The notes below the pieces were generated by a model. It did not search any database. It saw only the letters and a list, made by a program, of their open reading frames with translations, and had not been told where the DNA came from. A program made the position numbers and the translations under genes. From NCBI GenBank assembly GCA_029834535.1, contig JAQMWT010000157.1, positions 1-64,000 of the forward strand: 64,000 bases of DNA, in the 5' to 3' direction. Source of the stretch: Chrysophaeum taylorii. Taxonomy: Eukaryota > Sar > Pelagophyceae > Pelagomonadales > Pelagomonadaceae. Shown here piece after piece: positions 9,016 through 19,830 of the stretch (position 1 is the stretch's first letter; each line of letters starts with the position of its first letter).

Positions 9016-10246
9016 ATGGGCGAGGAGTCAAGCGACGACGACAAGGAGTCCGCCAAGCTTCTGCTGGCGCAACAGGGCGTGTGCGGCACGACTCTGCCGG
9101 CGATCACGGTGATCGGGATATGTGGGAACATCGTCACGGTCGTGGGCGTTGTCATCATGAACAAGTACATCCAGAAGAAGCACGGCATGAACGCTATGAT
9201 TTTTTTGTCGTTCTGTCACTTTGTCGTGACGGCGATCGGCATTCGAGTCTTGCTCATGCTTGGCTTTTTCCGCTACAAGGCGGCGCGCACGCGCGCTGTC
9301 ATGCCGGTATATGATTTCCTGCCGGTCGCGGCCGACGTTTTCCTATAATAGGTCGCCCTAGGCTCGTTGGGCTCGGTGGCCTTCATGAACCTGAACCTGG
9401 CTTATAATTCCGTTGGTTTCTACCAGATCTCTAAGCTCGCGTGCATCCCTGTCACGCTCACTTTCGGGTGGGATTGCGCGTTTGACTTTATTAACCCGCG
9501 CGCAGTTACCTGATCGATGGCGTCGTCGTCCCGACACGGGTGAAGCTGACACTCGTTCCGCTGGTCATCGGCATGGTACGTGCGCGCGACTCGTTACCCG
9601 CCGACGTTATCTTCGCAGGGTATCGCCACAGTTCACGACTACGAGGCGAGCTTCGAGGGCACGGCCTTCGCGTCCGTCGCAGTCCTCTGCACGGTGCGAG
9701 CGTGTGACCCACTGAAAACGTATTGATGAGCTCCGCAGGTCGCATCGCAAACCTTCACTTCGAGCCTCCAGCGCTCGCTCGCGTGCGATTCGAACCAACT
9801 CCTGTATCACACGTCGCCGCTCATAGCGATCGGGATGTGAGTCTGCCTTGGCTCTCGTAGCGGGCGGCCTAGGGTGCCACAGGCTCGCGTTGTGTCCCAT
9901 CTTTGACGACATCGCCGCGCTCCGCGCCTTCCAGTGGACAGTGCCAGTCGTCCGCGACATCCTCCTCTCTTGCGTCCTCGCTCTCGGCGTTAACATCACC
10001 AACTACCTCGTCCTCGGCAAAACGAGCCCGCTGACGTATCAAGTCGTCGGTCACCTCAAGACTATACTCACCATCACCTTTGGCATCTTCATCCTCCGTC
10101 ACCCGACCAACTCCAAGAACATCTTTGGCGTGAGTGCCTCGTGCCGTCTTGATCGCAAACCCGCCGCATTCTTGCAGATCTTCATTGCCATGCTCGGTGT
10201 CATCTCGTATTCCGAGGTGAAGCGACGGATGCAAGTTGGCAGATAG
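9016..10246 (+). CDS. SLC35E3-like drug/metabolite (TPT/nucleotide-sugar) transporter
   Basis: Seven exons: 9016-9306, 9352-9467, 9506-9575, 9619-9693, 9739-9836, 9883-10129 and 10178-10246. The six introns are 45, 38, 43, 45, 46 and 48 nt, all GT...AG and phase-consistent, giving 321 aa, close to the usual 310-350. Family landmarks are NIVTVVGVVIMNKYI in the first membrane span, NLNLAYNSVGFYQISKL, LVPLVIG, and SPLTYQVVGHLKT followed by a C-terminal KRRM motif. About ten membrane spans are expected. Members carry nucleotide sugars or sugar phosphates across Golgi, ER or plastid envelopes; the substrate cannot be read from sequence. No plastid presequence is visible, so Golgi/ER is more likely. 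Confidence 0.88.
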
Positions 10247-10551
10247 GAGGCCGCTCGAGCATCGCTCGGGCTGTTTTTGCGGGGCACATACATACGGAGC
10301 AGCGGCCTTCGCACCACGTGGTGCCCTACCTCGCCGTCGCAATCGCGCACCTACGCATACGAACAACGACTCCACAACGAACGGGGAATCGTGCCTCGTA
10401 CATGCTCTCTATCATCGGTCATCTTTTGTCACCGCTGTGGTCCTCACAACTACTGACTCTAATCCCCATAGTTTTTAAGAGAGATGGAATGGACCCCCCC
10501 CCTAAGGTCCATGTGATCAGTCAGGGTTTTGTTTTGTTTCGGCAACAACAG

Positions 10552-11735
10552 ATGATCGACGAAGGCGGCTCCCGCAAGCGCAAGGGAAACTTCTCCGACG
10601 AGGCCCCCGCGTCGCGCGTGACGGCGGATGAAGACGATGCGAAGATCCGTGCATTTCTTGAGTCAATAGAGCGCGGCGGTAGCGGCGATACCAAGGTCGT
10701 CGAGGAGCAACCTCCTCCTGAGGCTGCGCACGTGGCCACAGGGCCACCCAAGCCGTATGCGCCTTGGAGCGTGCGCGCGAGACCCATCTGCGCAGGCCTC
10801 CGCCCATTTACTTCGACGTCGTCCGGGGCATTGAGAATGGCAGTAGGACGCGTCGCGCGTCTCAGTCGCCGACGCTCTCGCAGGCACCGATTTGCTCGGG
10901 CGTCTCGATCTCTCGGGTGCCTCGCAGCTGACATTCGGACGTAAGGCTGGAGGGAGACCGTGTTGCTTAGCTCGCGGGTAGGTGATCCCTCGCGCGTCGA
11001 CGTCGCACTCGATCACGGGTCTATCTCGCGACACCACGTCCGTTTTTCCCGTGGAGGCGCCCTTACGACGCGCGTAGGCCACCATGACTTTCGACCGCGA
11101 CGCGGCGTACATTTCCGACATCAAGTCGACTCATGGCACTTTCATCTCGTGCGTTCTTGGCGCCGTCGCGTGACTACTACTACGTTTGCGCAGCAAACGA
11201 GGTTCGGCGATCGAGACCGAGCTCGCGGCCAAGGAGCTTACCCAGCTCCAGCACGGTGACGTCGTCCGCTTTGGCGAGTCGAGTCGCCGATACATCTTCA
11301 ACGTCGCGCCCACAGTGTGCGTCGACGCAAACTCCCACACGTCGATCTGACGCCCCTCTCTTTTCTAGCGATCCGAACGCCGAGGCGGCCGACGAGGTCA
11401 AGATTGGCATTCGTATTCCGTCCAACACCGTCGGTCGCCTCATTGGTCGGGGTGGCGCGACCATCGCCGCCGTCCAGGAACGCACGGGCGCTGTTGTCAG
11501 CGTGATCCCAAAAGATATTGGCGACGACAAAGACCGCGGCGCGTTCCGCATGGTCGAGATACGCGGGCACGTCAAGGCCGTTGCTGCCGCGCGCCTCGAG
11601 CTCCTCGCCATCACGGCTGGCGATCCGCCACCCGCCGTTCCGGCCCTTGGCCCCTCTGGCACACATCGATTCCGCTATTCTTCGACCGTCGTCAATGCCC
11701 GCGGCGGCGACGACGATCTCCTCGACGTCAGATGA
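10552..11735 (+). CDS. FHA domain plus KH domain protein
   Basis: Seven exons: 10552-10754, 10796-10842, 10884-10940, 10982-11037, 11078-11148, 11194-11316 and 11369-11735. The introns are 41, 41, 41, 40, 45 and 52 nt. All junctions keep phase and give 307 aa. After a charged N-terminus (KRKGNF) and a Pro-rich linker comes an FHA domain: LTFGR, then DHGSISRHHA, FDRDAAYISD, STHGTF and HGDVVRFG. These are the phosphothreonine-binding landmarks. A KH RNA-binding domain follows, with IPSNTVGRLIGRGGATI (the GxxG loop is GRGG). The FHA is closest in wording to kanadaptin/NIPP1-type domains of nuclear splicing-related proteins. A role in phospho-dependent RNA processing is plausible but inferred. 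ATG 10552 was chosen because upstream in-frame ATGs lie in non-conserved sequence. Confidence 0.82.
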
Positions 11736-12319
11736 GTGCCGAGAGCTCCGTTTCTTTCTTTCTTTTGTTGGCGACGAACATCTTCCTACGCTCAGATGTG
11801 GGGTTTCGCTTTCGTTGGTGCTCGAAAGGAAAGGAAGAGGAAGAGGAAAGAGGTGGTGTGGTCGGGGGTCCCGCGCGCGTGGCATCATGTCACCTCTCCC
11901 TGCCCCGCTTGGTTCGTCTACGTAGCCTTCGTACGATCCGTCCTCGTCCCTGAGGAAGAAGTGTGATGAGGCGGCTGGAGTGTCGTCGTGCTGCTGCTCC
12001 CCCTCGAGGTCTTGGGCAGCTCCTGCCGTCCCCAAGCTCACCGTGGGCTCGATCCAAATCCTCGCGGCCGACCGCCTCGGTCTCGACTCCCTCTTCTGAA
12101 CGGTCGGCACGGCACCACCATCGGCAAATATACCTGCCTCCAAAACACCATCCAGGCAACAAAGGCATTCGTCAGCCTCCCCGACTCGGTCTTCTTCATC
12201 GAACACACTCTCGGACAAACTAACCGGTTCTCCTCTTCGTTGCCCTCGCCTGGGGGGCTCTGTGGGGCTATGTTCTCCTCGCCCATATGGGTGCCGCACC
12301 ACACCGCTGATGAGGGGTG
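11736..12319 (+). other. gene-poor stretch before the retrotransposon
   Basis: It holds purine-rich runs (around 11830-11860) and short open frames only. A segment at about 12110-12250 could encode a peptide containing GKYTCLQNTIQATKAFVS but has no start, splice context or recognised family. It may be a gene remnant. A long open frame on the minus strand here runs antisense into the FHA-KH gene and looks like a composition artefact. Confidence 0.4.
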
Positions 12320-12449
12320 TGGCGGCAACTCCTGACCGCTAAGGCTTACCCCCCCTCTCTCGATCCTTGATACCCGTTCAACGGGACACCTTTCCCGATC
12401 TTCTTAGTGACATCATACCTCTCTTTTGTGAGAAGCACAAGTGCAGGCC

Positions 12450-12745
12450 AGTAAGTTCACCTAGTCCCAATCTCTAACCCCAGCAAGTTCACCTGGTCAC
12501 CTGGTTCTAGTAAGCTCACCTGGTCAGTAAGTTCACCTAGTCCAAATCTCTAAGTCTAACCCCAGTAAGTTCGGCGCAAACCCACTCGTGCAACTCACCG
12601 CCAGAGGGCGTGAGCATACGCCAATCCAGCGGCTTTGATCCGCACGCGCCGCCCTTGAGTTTACAAAACCCAATAAGTTCACCTGGTCCAGTAAGCTCAC
12701 CTGGTCACTAGCAACACATATCCAATCTTAACCCCAGTAAGTTCG
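12450..12745 (+). repeat. interspersed array of AGTAAGTTCACCTGGTC-like units
   Basis: Eight copies of a short motif occur at about 12450, 12482, 12509, 12526, 12564, 12672, 12690 and 12736. Six read (A)GTAAG(T/C)TCACCT(G/A)GTC. Two read AGTAAGTTCGG(C/T)GC and are preceded by AACCCC. They lie at the minus-strand 3' end of the Helitron remnant and may be its subterminal repeats. Confidence 0.7.
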
Positions 12746-12790
12746 GTGCGGGGGACACTGGGCGCGTGCGCGGTAGACGCCGGGAGGGGC

Positions 12791-13021
12791 TTATCGGTAT
12801 TGCGCAGCACGTGTGGGGTAGGGTGGAGTCGTCGACCCAGATGAGTTTATCCTCGGGGTTGCCGATCGACAGAGAGCCACGTAGAGCTGGACGTGGCAGA
12901 AGACGGGCTTGGGCAAGAGGACGCCGACCTCGCGGGGCGTCTGGCCCTGGCTCTTGTTGATCGTTTGGCGTCGGCGGGCCTTAAGCGATACAGGTTGGAG
13001 GAGCCTCGGTGACAACGACAC
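12791..13021 (-). pseudogene. fragment of Helitron Pif1-like helicase
   Basis: The minus-strand frame contains TINKSQGQT followed by VGVLLPKPVF and QLYVALCR. This is the highly characteristic C-terminal region of Pif1/Helitron helicases (consensus TINKSQGQT, VGV, PVF, HGQLYVALSR). Substitutions such as HV for HG and CR for SR, plus a lack of upstream helicase motifs, mark it as a decayed fragment. It lies inside the insert that splits the LTR. Confidence 0.8.
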
Positions 13022-13409
13022 GATCGATCATGTATCTGGTACCGTTGCAGTGGCCGTGCGACGGGTCGAGGTCACGAAGACTTTGAGCTCGCGATCAAAG
13101 TCAGCATGCCGTTGGTTGTCAGGGAGTTGAAAACTCGACTGTTAAGAGCGAGGCGTCGGCTTCCGACCCAACCTAGTCGGCCGAAAAGAACTCCGACGCC
13201 TCGTCTCCGGGAAAAAAAAGGCCGCGGTCATTCATGCGCGCGTTGTCAGCATCGACAACATCGTTTCGACGGGGCGTGAGAATGGCGAGCTGGCTAAAAG
13301 AGCCGCCGCGGGTCGTGGAAATAGCCTGCGAGGTCGCCGTAGACGGCTTGGAGGATCGATGTGTGGCTCGCGGGCCTACATGATCCTTACCCTAAATCGG
13401 GGGACAAAC

Positions 13410-13635
13410 AAACAAACCCTCACCACCCTCACCCATGTCGCCGCCTCGGGGAACCCCACCCAGGCCGCCGATCCCAGCAGGACGTCACCTTCGTGCCGCG
13501 TCGGCGGCAGCAGCGGCGCGACGCGGGCGGGGCCGTCTCATTCGCCTGCCCCACGCGCTAAACGATGACCCCGACGTTACGCGTTGCCATATCCGCCGTC
13601 AGGCCACCTGGGCGCCCCACAAACCCACCCATGGC
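13410..13635 (+). repeat. dispersed ~280-bp repeat, copy 2
   Basis: Matches the reverse complement of about 1205-1480. Both copies share the CATGTCGCCGCCTCGGGGAA block, the GATGACCCCGAC block and the CCCCACAAACCCACCC end. It lies within the Helitron remnant. A purine/CA-rich tract of AAAC repeats follows at 13668-13720. Confidence 0.75.
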
Positions 13636-13925
13636 GCTCCCCACCCCCTCTTAGCAGTCGACATTTAAAGACAAACAAACAAACAAACAAAAAAAACAGA
13701 CAAACAGACAAACATCTGTCGATTAGTAGTTAGGATTCTTGCTGTATACTTGTATTTTCCTTGCTATCATATTCCATCCCTCCATCTTGTTGAGAGGCTT
13801 GGTGAGCGTGAGCAAGGTGTGTGGCGAGCATACCCGACCCAGTCCGTGTTTTCCTCGTTCAGTGAGGTCGGGACGAGTCGGTACCCCGTTCACCCGGGGT
13901 TCGGGAAGGTTTTTTTGTGCCGCCA

Positions 13926-16543
13926 TACGTGGTGGAGGATAGGAGATCGTGGCGACATCGGTCGCCGACGAGCGAGGCAGCTACCGTACGTGTATATTAC
14001 GGTCAGGATTTGCGTGAGCCCTGATCAAGCACGGGTTCCATTGGACCTGTTTGCGTTGAGATATACGCGAACGTTGTTTGTGTTCGTACGATCCGAGTGA
14101 CGACGAACACGCGTGCGAGTTGGAAATCGCAGCGTTTCTCCGGGTGATTTTGGTATAGCTGAACGGTGGAAGCTGTTTAGCGAGGGTGGCTATACACGGG
14201 CATTTTTGAAGCCAGCGGATTGGAATTCCGTGAGTGCTGTTTTTAGCGACAGATAGCGTTGTTGGAATCAACGTGAATTATCGAGTGATCGGATCGGACG
14301 TGTTTCGAGATTCTTGATCGATATTTGATACAGTATGGAGATAAACGCAGACGTGCGTGAGGAGAATCTCCTCCAGTTCTTCCCGCCGCCCCTGAGATAG
14401 GCCGCGAGGAAGGTGAATTAAGAGAGGCCAAGGCAGTCGACGTTGCTGACGTGCCCCCTGATGTGCCTCCGGATACTGCCATTTTTTCGCCGTTCAGTCA
14501 AACGACTCCGGATCGTGGCGAGCGTGTTACTATTGAGCGCGGATCTGCAGCCCGAAGTCGACTTCGTGAAGACCTCGAGCGGAGACGTGGCGAAAATGAA
14601 CGATTAGCTGAGCTTTTTGCTCGTGAAAGGGCTGAAGCGAAAGAGGAAGCGGCTCGACAGAGAAGTTGATATGTGTTGATGAGCAGCAAGAGATTGAGAC
14701 CTCGAAGACCCTACGCGAAGAGGTTGAACGACTTCGTCGTGAACGAGATGAATTGATAGCCGAACGTACGCGTCGGGAGAGTAGCCGCGAACGACCCGTG
14801 AGTCGACCCGAACCGGAAACGCCCGTGAGGCCGCCTGAACCGGAAAGGAACACTGAAACGGAATGAACCTCCGCCCAGTCGATACGGAGAATGAGGGTAG
14901 GGCGGACATTGAGAATGAAAGTACGAAAATTTTTGGGAATTATCGCGGGGATATCGCAGACGGTTGCCAACGCCTTCGAAAAGGGCAACTTGAGCCGATC
15001 CCATCGACCCACTTCCAGTTTGAAGCCTGATAACTTCCTCGTCATCGACGGCCGAGACCAACGGCAATTCAATTTGGATTCCGCGGCGATGATGCGTACT
15101 TTAGCAGATGACCACTCGGTCGAGAAATTACGTTACTACCTGTGCATCTACGGGACACCGTTGCACCAATTTTGAGGAACACTTGCAGAAATACGAGGAG
15201 CTCAGCGATGAGCTACCACGGTCCGTCGTTTTACTTTAGATACTGACGATGAAGAGCATGGAGTCTCGGTTCGTCGTATCCGTCGTCTTTCGAACGTTTG
15301 CGACAAGATTTTGGATTATTTTAGATCGACTTGCCGACCTCCGCGCACGCAGCAGGAGCTGCTTGACAAGCTGCGGGAGGTCACCCAGGCTTCAGTTCCG
15401 AAGAAGTCTGGGGAGCGGCACGTCCAAACGTTGTACCAGATTCCAATCTGAAGCCGGTTTGTTCCGTGTCCAGCCGCACGATGGATGATGTCGATATCGA
15501 CCAGCTTATCATGGGATTGACGTCAAGGAGTTGAGGACCCGTGTGCGGACTATGAGGAGCGGACATCCTGATAGTTACGTGACTTTTAAGTCGATGGTAG
15601 CGCTTATTCGCGCGGCTCGAGAACGACATACGAAAGTTGATGGAGGAGGAGAAGGACCAAGGCCAACCTAATCCGAAATCGAATAAACCGCCGCGAGGGC
15701 GGGGAGGTCGAGCTATGGCCTCCGATCAACAAGCCAAGCAAGATGCGGATAAACCGTCTGGGAATACGGATCCGCTGATTTTACGAGATCCTTTTTTGTC
15801 GGGCAAGAGAACGTGCCCGCACTGTGGATGAAGATGAACACGGAAATCGCGTAGTTTGCAACCGCGATCCGGATCGTTACTACTGTGCGATGTGGAAGCG
15901 AATTCGTAAGCAGAAGAAGCAGCCCATATCGCGGTCCGATTGGGCAAAGCGTGATGATGCATCTAATGCGAACGCCACGCACGGATCGGAGCCTTCTAAT
16001 GAAATTCAAACGGCCCTCACCGATCTTGGAACCACAATGGCGACCATGGTGAGCGAGGTCGGAAGCATCAAGGATACTACGTCGTTTTCTACACGACAGC
16101 GAGACGGACGATCACCTTCTAGACGATCGTCACGCCGACATCGAAGCCAGAGCCCTAATCGAAAAGCCCATACTGCTCAAGACAGCCCGAGTCCTTGCCG
16201 TCACCGGAGCTCTAGTCGCAATTCGCGCCGGCGCCGACGTCATCGACATTACGATGACGAGTATGACGGAGGCAGATATCAGGATAGTTCGGGACATTCG
16301 AGCGCATCTTTCGCGTTCCAATCTTTATGCGACGCGCCGCCAATGTCGGGGTTGTCTTTTACCCGACGGCGCGCCCGCAGCTCCGATGATGTTGCCGATG
16401 TCGCTGTGACGAGCAGCCATCGTTTGCAACAGGAGCAACATACCACCAACGCTCGGATCGTTCGGTGGCCTTCTACATCGTATGAATGGCGTCAGGCTAC
16501 TTGGGATTCTCCACTACTGGGAAGACTCAGATTCGGAGACTGA
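13926..16543 (+). pseudogene. gag-like region of the retrotransposon (broken)
   Basis: A chain of short open frames in changing phase: 14451-14669 and 14666-14866 (Glu/Arg-rich coiled coil), 14891-15175, 15249-15488, 15637-15831 and 15824-16543. A CPHCG motif near 15820 could be part of a nucleocapsid-type zinc knuckle. The last frame is Arg/Ser/His-rich. The position just before reverse transcriptase and the coiled-coil character suggest gag, but sequence identity is weak. At least five stops or frameshifts interrupt it. Confidence 0.6.
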
Positions 16544-17969
16544 CGAACCCATGCCGCAGGTTCCAGTCTTCCCCCATTCGTCAATGTGCATGTCTTCCAG
16601 GGCAGTTCACGATGATGACGTTAGGCCTTTCGAGTTGACGTCGGGGACGACGTCTTCTTTTCCTACGGGCCCCCCCGAGACCGTTTTAGCCGTTTTAGTC
16701 GATGTTCTAGCCGATGTTCTAGCCGATACCGTTTTAGTCGCAGCAGAGCAGACCACAGCGGCGCCGATGGAGGAGAAGTTGACGGGAATGTCCGATTTGA
16801 TGGACGAAAAACGACGATTACCAGAAGTTCCTATGCTTCCGCTTCCAGCTGATGCGCCGGGGACGGCTCATGTTTTTTCTGCTGCCCCCCCCCGACAATC
16901 AAAAGTGGACGTTCCGCCGGATCCTGAACCTGAACAGGAGCCGAAAGTAAGGAGCGAGCCGAATGTGCGCGTCAAAGGTGAAAAGATCAATAAGAGCCAC
17001 CCTGAGGTGAGGTTCAAATACGAAGAAAAGTTCGATGTGCCATGGAAGGATACGCCGCGCGATGCGGACGGTGTACCGTTACCGCAGATTCCCGAGCACG
17101 TCAAGGACAATGATGCGATGAAAGTCGTAATTCCGACGAAGGAAGAAGTCGAGAAGGTTGTTCGAGATCTAGGAATTCCCGACAACCCGCGTCTGGATGA
17201 TGCTGCGAAGATGATGTTGAGCCATTGCGTGCAATACGCGTGGGCTTTCTTTGATCCGATTATGAGACCCGTGGACTCGCCACCGGTTTCTCTACGCTTT
17301 AAAGACGCAAACCCACGACCGATCAAGATGACGCCTTACAGGTTGACGCCAGCAAAGCCCGAGTGTCTCAGAAAGCAGATCACTGAGTGGTGTCGCGATG
17401 GAGTCATCCGACCGGCGAACTCTCCGCGGGGATTTCCTGTGCTGATGCTGCCTAAGAAGGGAGCCGAGGCCGGGACGTCGAATGCTTTTCGTGCTGCCGT
17501 TGACTTGCGTCAGCTCAATGATCAGCTGGTCAATGACAGTGGCCGAATATTCGCCAAGGTGATGCTTTGGCTTTTCTTGCCATGCGCCGTTGGCGGACGT
17601 GCATCGATATTCGATGGGGTTATCATAACTTGCGTTTGGACGCCGCTGCTCAGGACGCTGTTACTATGGTTAGTCCACTTGGAGCCCAGTTTCTTGCGCT
17701 TGCCTCTAGGAGTAAAAACCAGGAGCCTCTTTTGTAAGCAGATGGCTAGGCGTACATGGACGTATAAGGACTTGGTCGCGTTTGTCGACGATATTATGAT
17801 GGGATCGGATGAACTCCATCGACATTTACAAGATTTGATTGAAGTGTTGTGCCATTTAGCACAGCGAGGATATAGTGGACGAACTTCGAAGTTCCACCTC
17901 CTCAAGGTGAAATCGAGTTTTGGGGACATATTTCGGAAGGCTCAGCGAAGCCGAATCCCAAGACGTTAG
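16544..17969 (+). pseudogene. pol region: protease spacer and reverse transcriptase (broken)
   Basis: An open frame from 16482 carries an acidic spacer and then RT landmarks: PVDSPPVSLRFKD, RPIKMTPYRLTPAKPE, VIRPANSPRGFPVLMLPKK and AAVDLRQLND. A frameshifted stretch (about 17540-17750) has lost the middle of the palm. The active-site motif appears as FVDDIMMG near 17788. The C-terminal end shifts frame again near 17900. This is the Ty3/gypsy type of RT. Confidence 0.85.
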
Positions 17970-17999
17970 AAGCGTTGCAGCAGATGCCGATTCCGGTAC

Positions 18000-18855
18000 G
18001 TTGCCCAATACGTCCCCGAAGACCCAGATTCGATCTTTCATTGGTATGAGCAACTATTGCCGCCGATATGTGGAAATTTCGAAGATTGTGGAGCCGCCGG
18101 TGTCTTGAAGGCGCGTTTGAGTGGACGACTGCCAAAAGGCATGGGACACGATCATCGAAGCTTTGGTGGATTCTCGTGGAGTTTATCATCCTGACTACGA
18201 TCTTCCTTTTCAGATCCGCTCGGATGCTTCCAAGGATGGTCTGGGTGCGTGTCTTTTTCAGCTCGTGGAAATCAAGGACGAAACTGGCAAGGTGACACGA
18301 GAGGAACGAGTAATTGAGTATTGGAGCCGAGCTGTGCCGAAAGAGATGCGGAACTATGAGCCTCGCCGGCTAGAGCTCCTGGCAGTTATTCTTTCTCTTG
18401 AGCATTTCCGCTCTTATATTGAAGGTCACAAGACGATCCTTGAAACAGATCATCGCAACTTGACGTTTTTACGAAAGGCGAAGCACTCGTCTAGGCAGTT
18501 GGCTCGATGGGCGATGCGGCTCGCCAATTTTGATCTTGAATTGGGTTACAAGCCCGGGAAGTCGCCGGGAATGAGCATCCCTGACTGTCTCTCTCGCAAG
18601 CCTATAGATCATGTCATCGAGACGGACGAGTTTGGTGAAGCCTTGAACCACGCGTATCTAGTGTGCCAAGAACTCCCTCGTTCTAATGATGATGAAGGAG
18701 TACCTTTACCTGGGTGCCATGTCATTCTGTCGTTTGTTACGACTGAGTTGTGTGGAGAAGAGGAGGAAGACCTCGATGATCCGATGCAATTGGTCGTGCT
18801 CATGCTACGAAACAACGTCAGAAGCAACGACTTCAGACCCAGCCTAGTACCGTGA
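18000..18855 (+). pseudogene. pol region: RNase H and connection (partly open)
   Basis: After a short segment resembling the tether (IGMSNYCRRY at about 18038), the frame 18121-18855 is open. It contains the RNase H landmarks IRSDASKDGLGACLFQ, YEPRRLELLAVILSLEHFR and ETDHRNLTFL, followed by SIPDCLSRKP. These are the usual Asp, Glu and Asp catalytic positions. This is the best-preserved segment of the element. Confidence 0.85.
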
Positions 18856-19830
18856 TGCCGATGATTACCAAGAGTACATCGACAAGATTCCGGATAATTT
18901 GACTTTGGAAGAGATAGCCAAAGAGCAGATGGATGCTACTTGCGAGGACATTCGTTATCGCATGGCTCGGCCATTCTCTTCGTCGGTACGGAGCCAATTA
19001 TCGCTATCAAGTGGTGAAAGGACTCTACCGTGCCGCACCGACTTGCACCCGATGATAGTCGCACCCCGAACGCGGACGCGCATCATCCGATTGTACCATG
19101 ACACACCTCTCAATGGTGGTCATATGGGTCGTCAAAGTACAGTGCAGTCGATACGGAACGTTTGGTGGCCTGTCTAATGAGGTGGGTGCCATTGCTGGTT
19201 GCATAGTGTGCAAGAAAGCTTACGCCTGAACCAAAGAGTGCAGGTCTGCTTCAGCAACCGGTGTATGATGGTGATTTTGTCGTCCTTTGTATGGATTTGT
19301 TTGGACCTTTGCCCAGTGCTGGTCAGACATATCTCATCGTCCTTTTTGATCCATTTTCTCATTTCTTGATTCTTGACGTACTACACCATAAGACTGCTGA
19401 GTCAATCCTCGAGTCTTTGTCGCGAGTATATTACTCGGTTATCTACCTCGGAGGATTCGTACCGACAATGGGAAAAGAGTTCGTCAACAAGTTGATGGAA
19501 GAGTTTTGTCATCTTTTCAATGTTCGGTGTAGTACCACGATTCCGTATCATGCTCAGGCTAATCCAGCGGAAAGGGTCAACCGCTTTATCAAGGCTTTCC
19601 TCCGTGCGTGCCTTCAAAACCGCAAGATCACGGAATGACCCGAATTCGCGGAGTACATTGCTTTCTGTTATAATCGTAAATTTATTCCGGGGACTCAGAT
19701 CTCACCTTTCATGCTTCGTCTTAACCGGCAGCCTTTATTGCCAACCGATTACGATCATGGATCTTGATGTCCGCCGCCTGCCGAAAACTCGCTCCGATGT
19801 TGTGGCAGGAGAGCGCGAAGGCTGAAGTTC
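18856..19830 (+). pseudogene. pol region: integrase (broken)
   Basis: An HHCC-type zinc segment is split: YHDTPLNGGHMGRQ near 19098 is followed, after stops, by a CxxC at about 19200. The catalytic core begins DFVVLCMDLFGPLP near 19275. The segment with the second Asp is displaced into another frame by flanking small indels around 19450-19475. The Glu segment AERVNRF follows at about 19567. Downstream segments to 20560 are open in pieces only and show no clear chromodomain. Confidence 0.8.

Larger units (their letters stand above)
12438..13735 (-). mobile_element. Helitron remnant inserted in the 5' LTR
   Basis: A 1,298-bp insert whose empty site can be read from the intact 3' LTR. It sits exactly between A and T, with no target duplication, as Helitrons do. 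On the minus strand it begins TCCTAACTACTAATC (Helitrons start with TC) and ends CACTTG, which departs from the usual CTRR end. It contains a piece of Pif1-type helicase on the minus strand (12791-13021), a cluster of short repeats near its minus-strand 3' end and a copy of the dispersed 280-bp repeat. No Rep/HUH nuclease is present, so it is a truncated or non-autonomous copy. Confidence 0.78.
12320..13925 (+). repeat. 5' LTR, split by an insertion at 12438-13735
   Basis: The first 118 bp match 20596-20713 of the 3' LTR, and the last 190 bp match the remainder. Joining position 12437 to 13736 recreates the uninterrupted 3' LTR sequence around GAGAAGCATTCTTGCTG. Just downstream, TGGTGGAGGATAGG at about 13930 could serve as primer-binding site, since it begins with TGG complementary to a tRNA CCA end. 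Confidence 0.9.

Noticed and set aside
9307-9351. Possible 15-nt intron (9337-9351) in the SLC35 gene
   Set aside because: A 45-nt intron from 9307 uses a better GTATAT donor, keeps the same frame and gives a better family match.
9789-9810. GATTCGAACC resembling a tRNA B box
   Set aside because: It lies in a coding exon of the transporter and no acceptor stem or A box surrounds it. No tRNA was found anywhere in the window.
11298-12302. 334-codon minus-strand frame over the FHA-KH 3' end and downstream
   Set aside because: It overlaps KH-coding sequence in antisense and has low-complexity composition with no domain.
12450-12745. CRISPR-like array
   Set aside because: Units are short, unevenly spaced and inside a eukaryotic transposon remnant; no cas genes.
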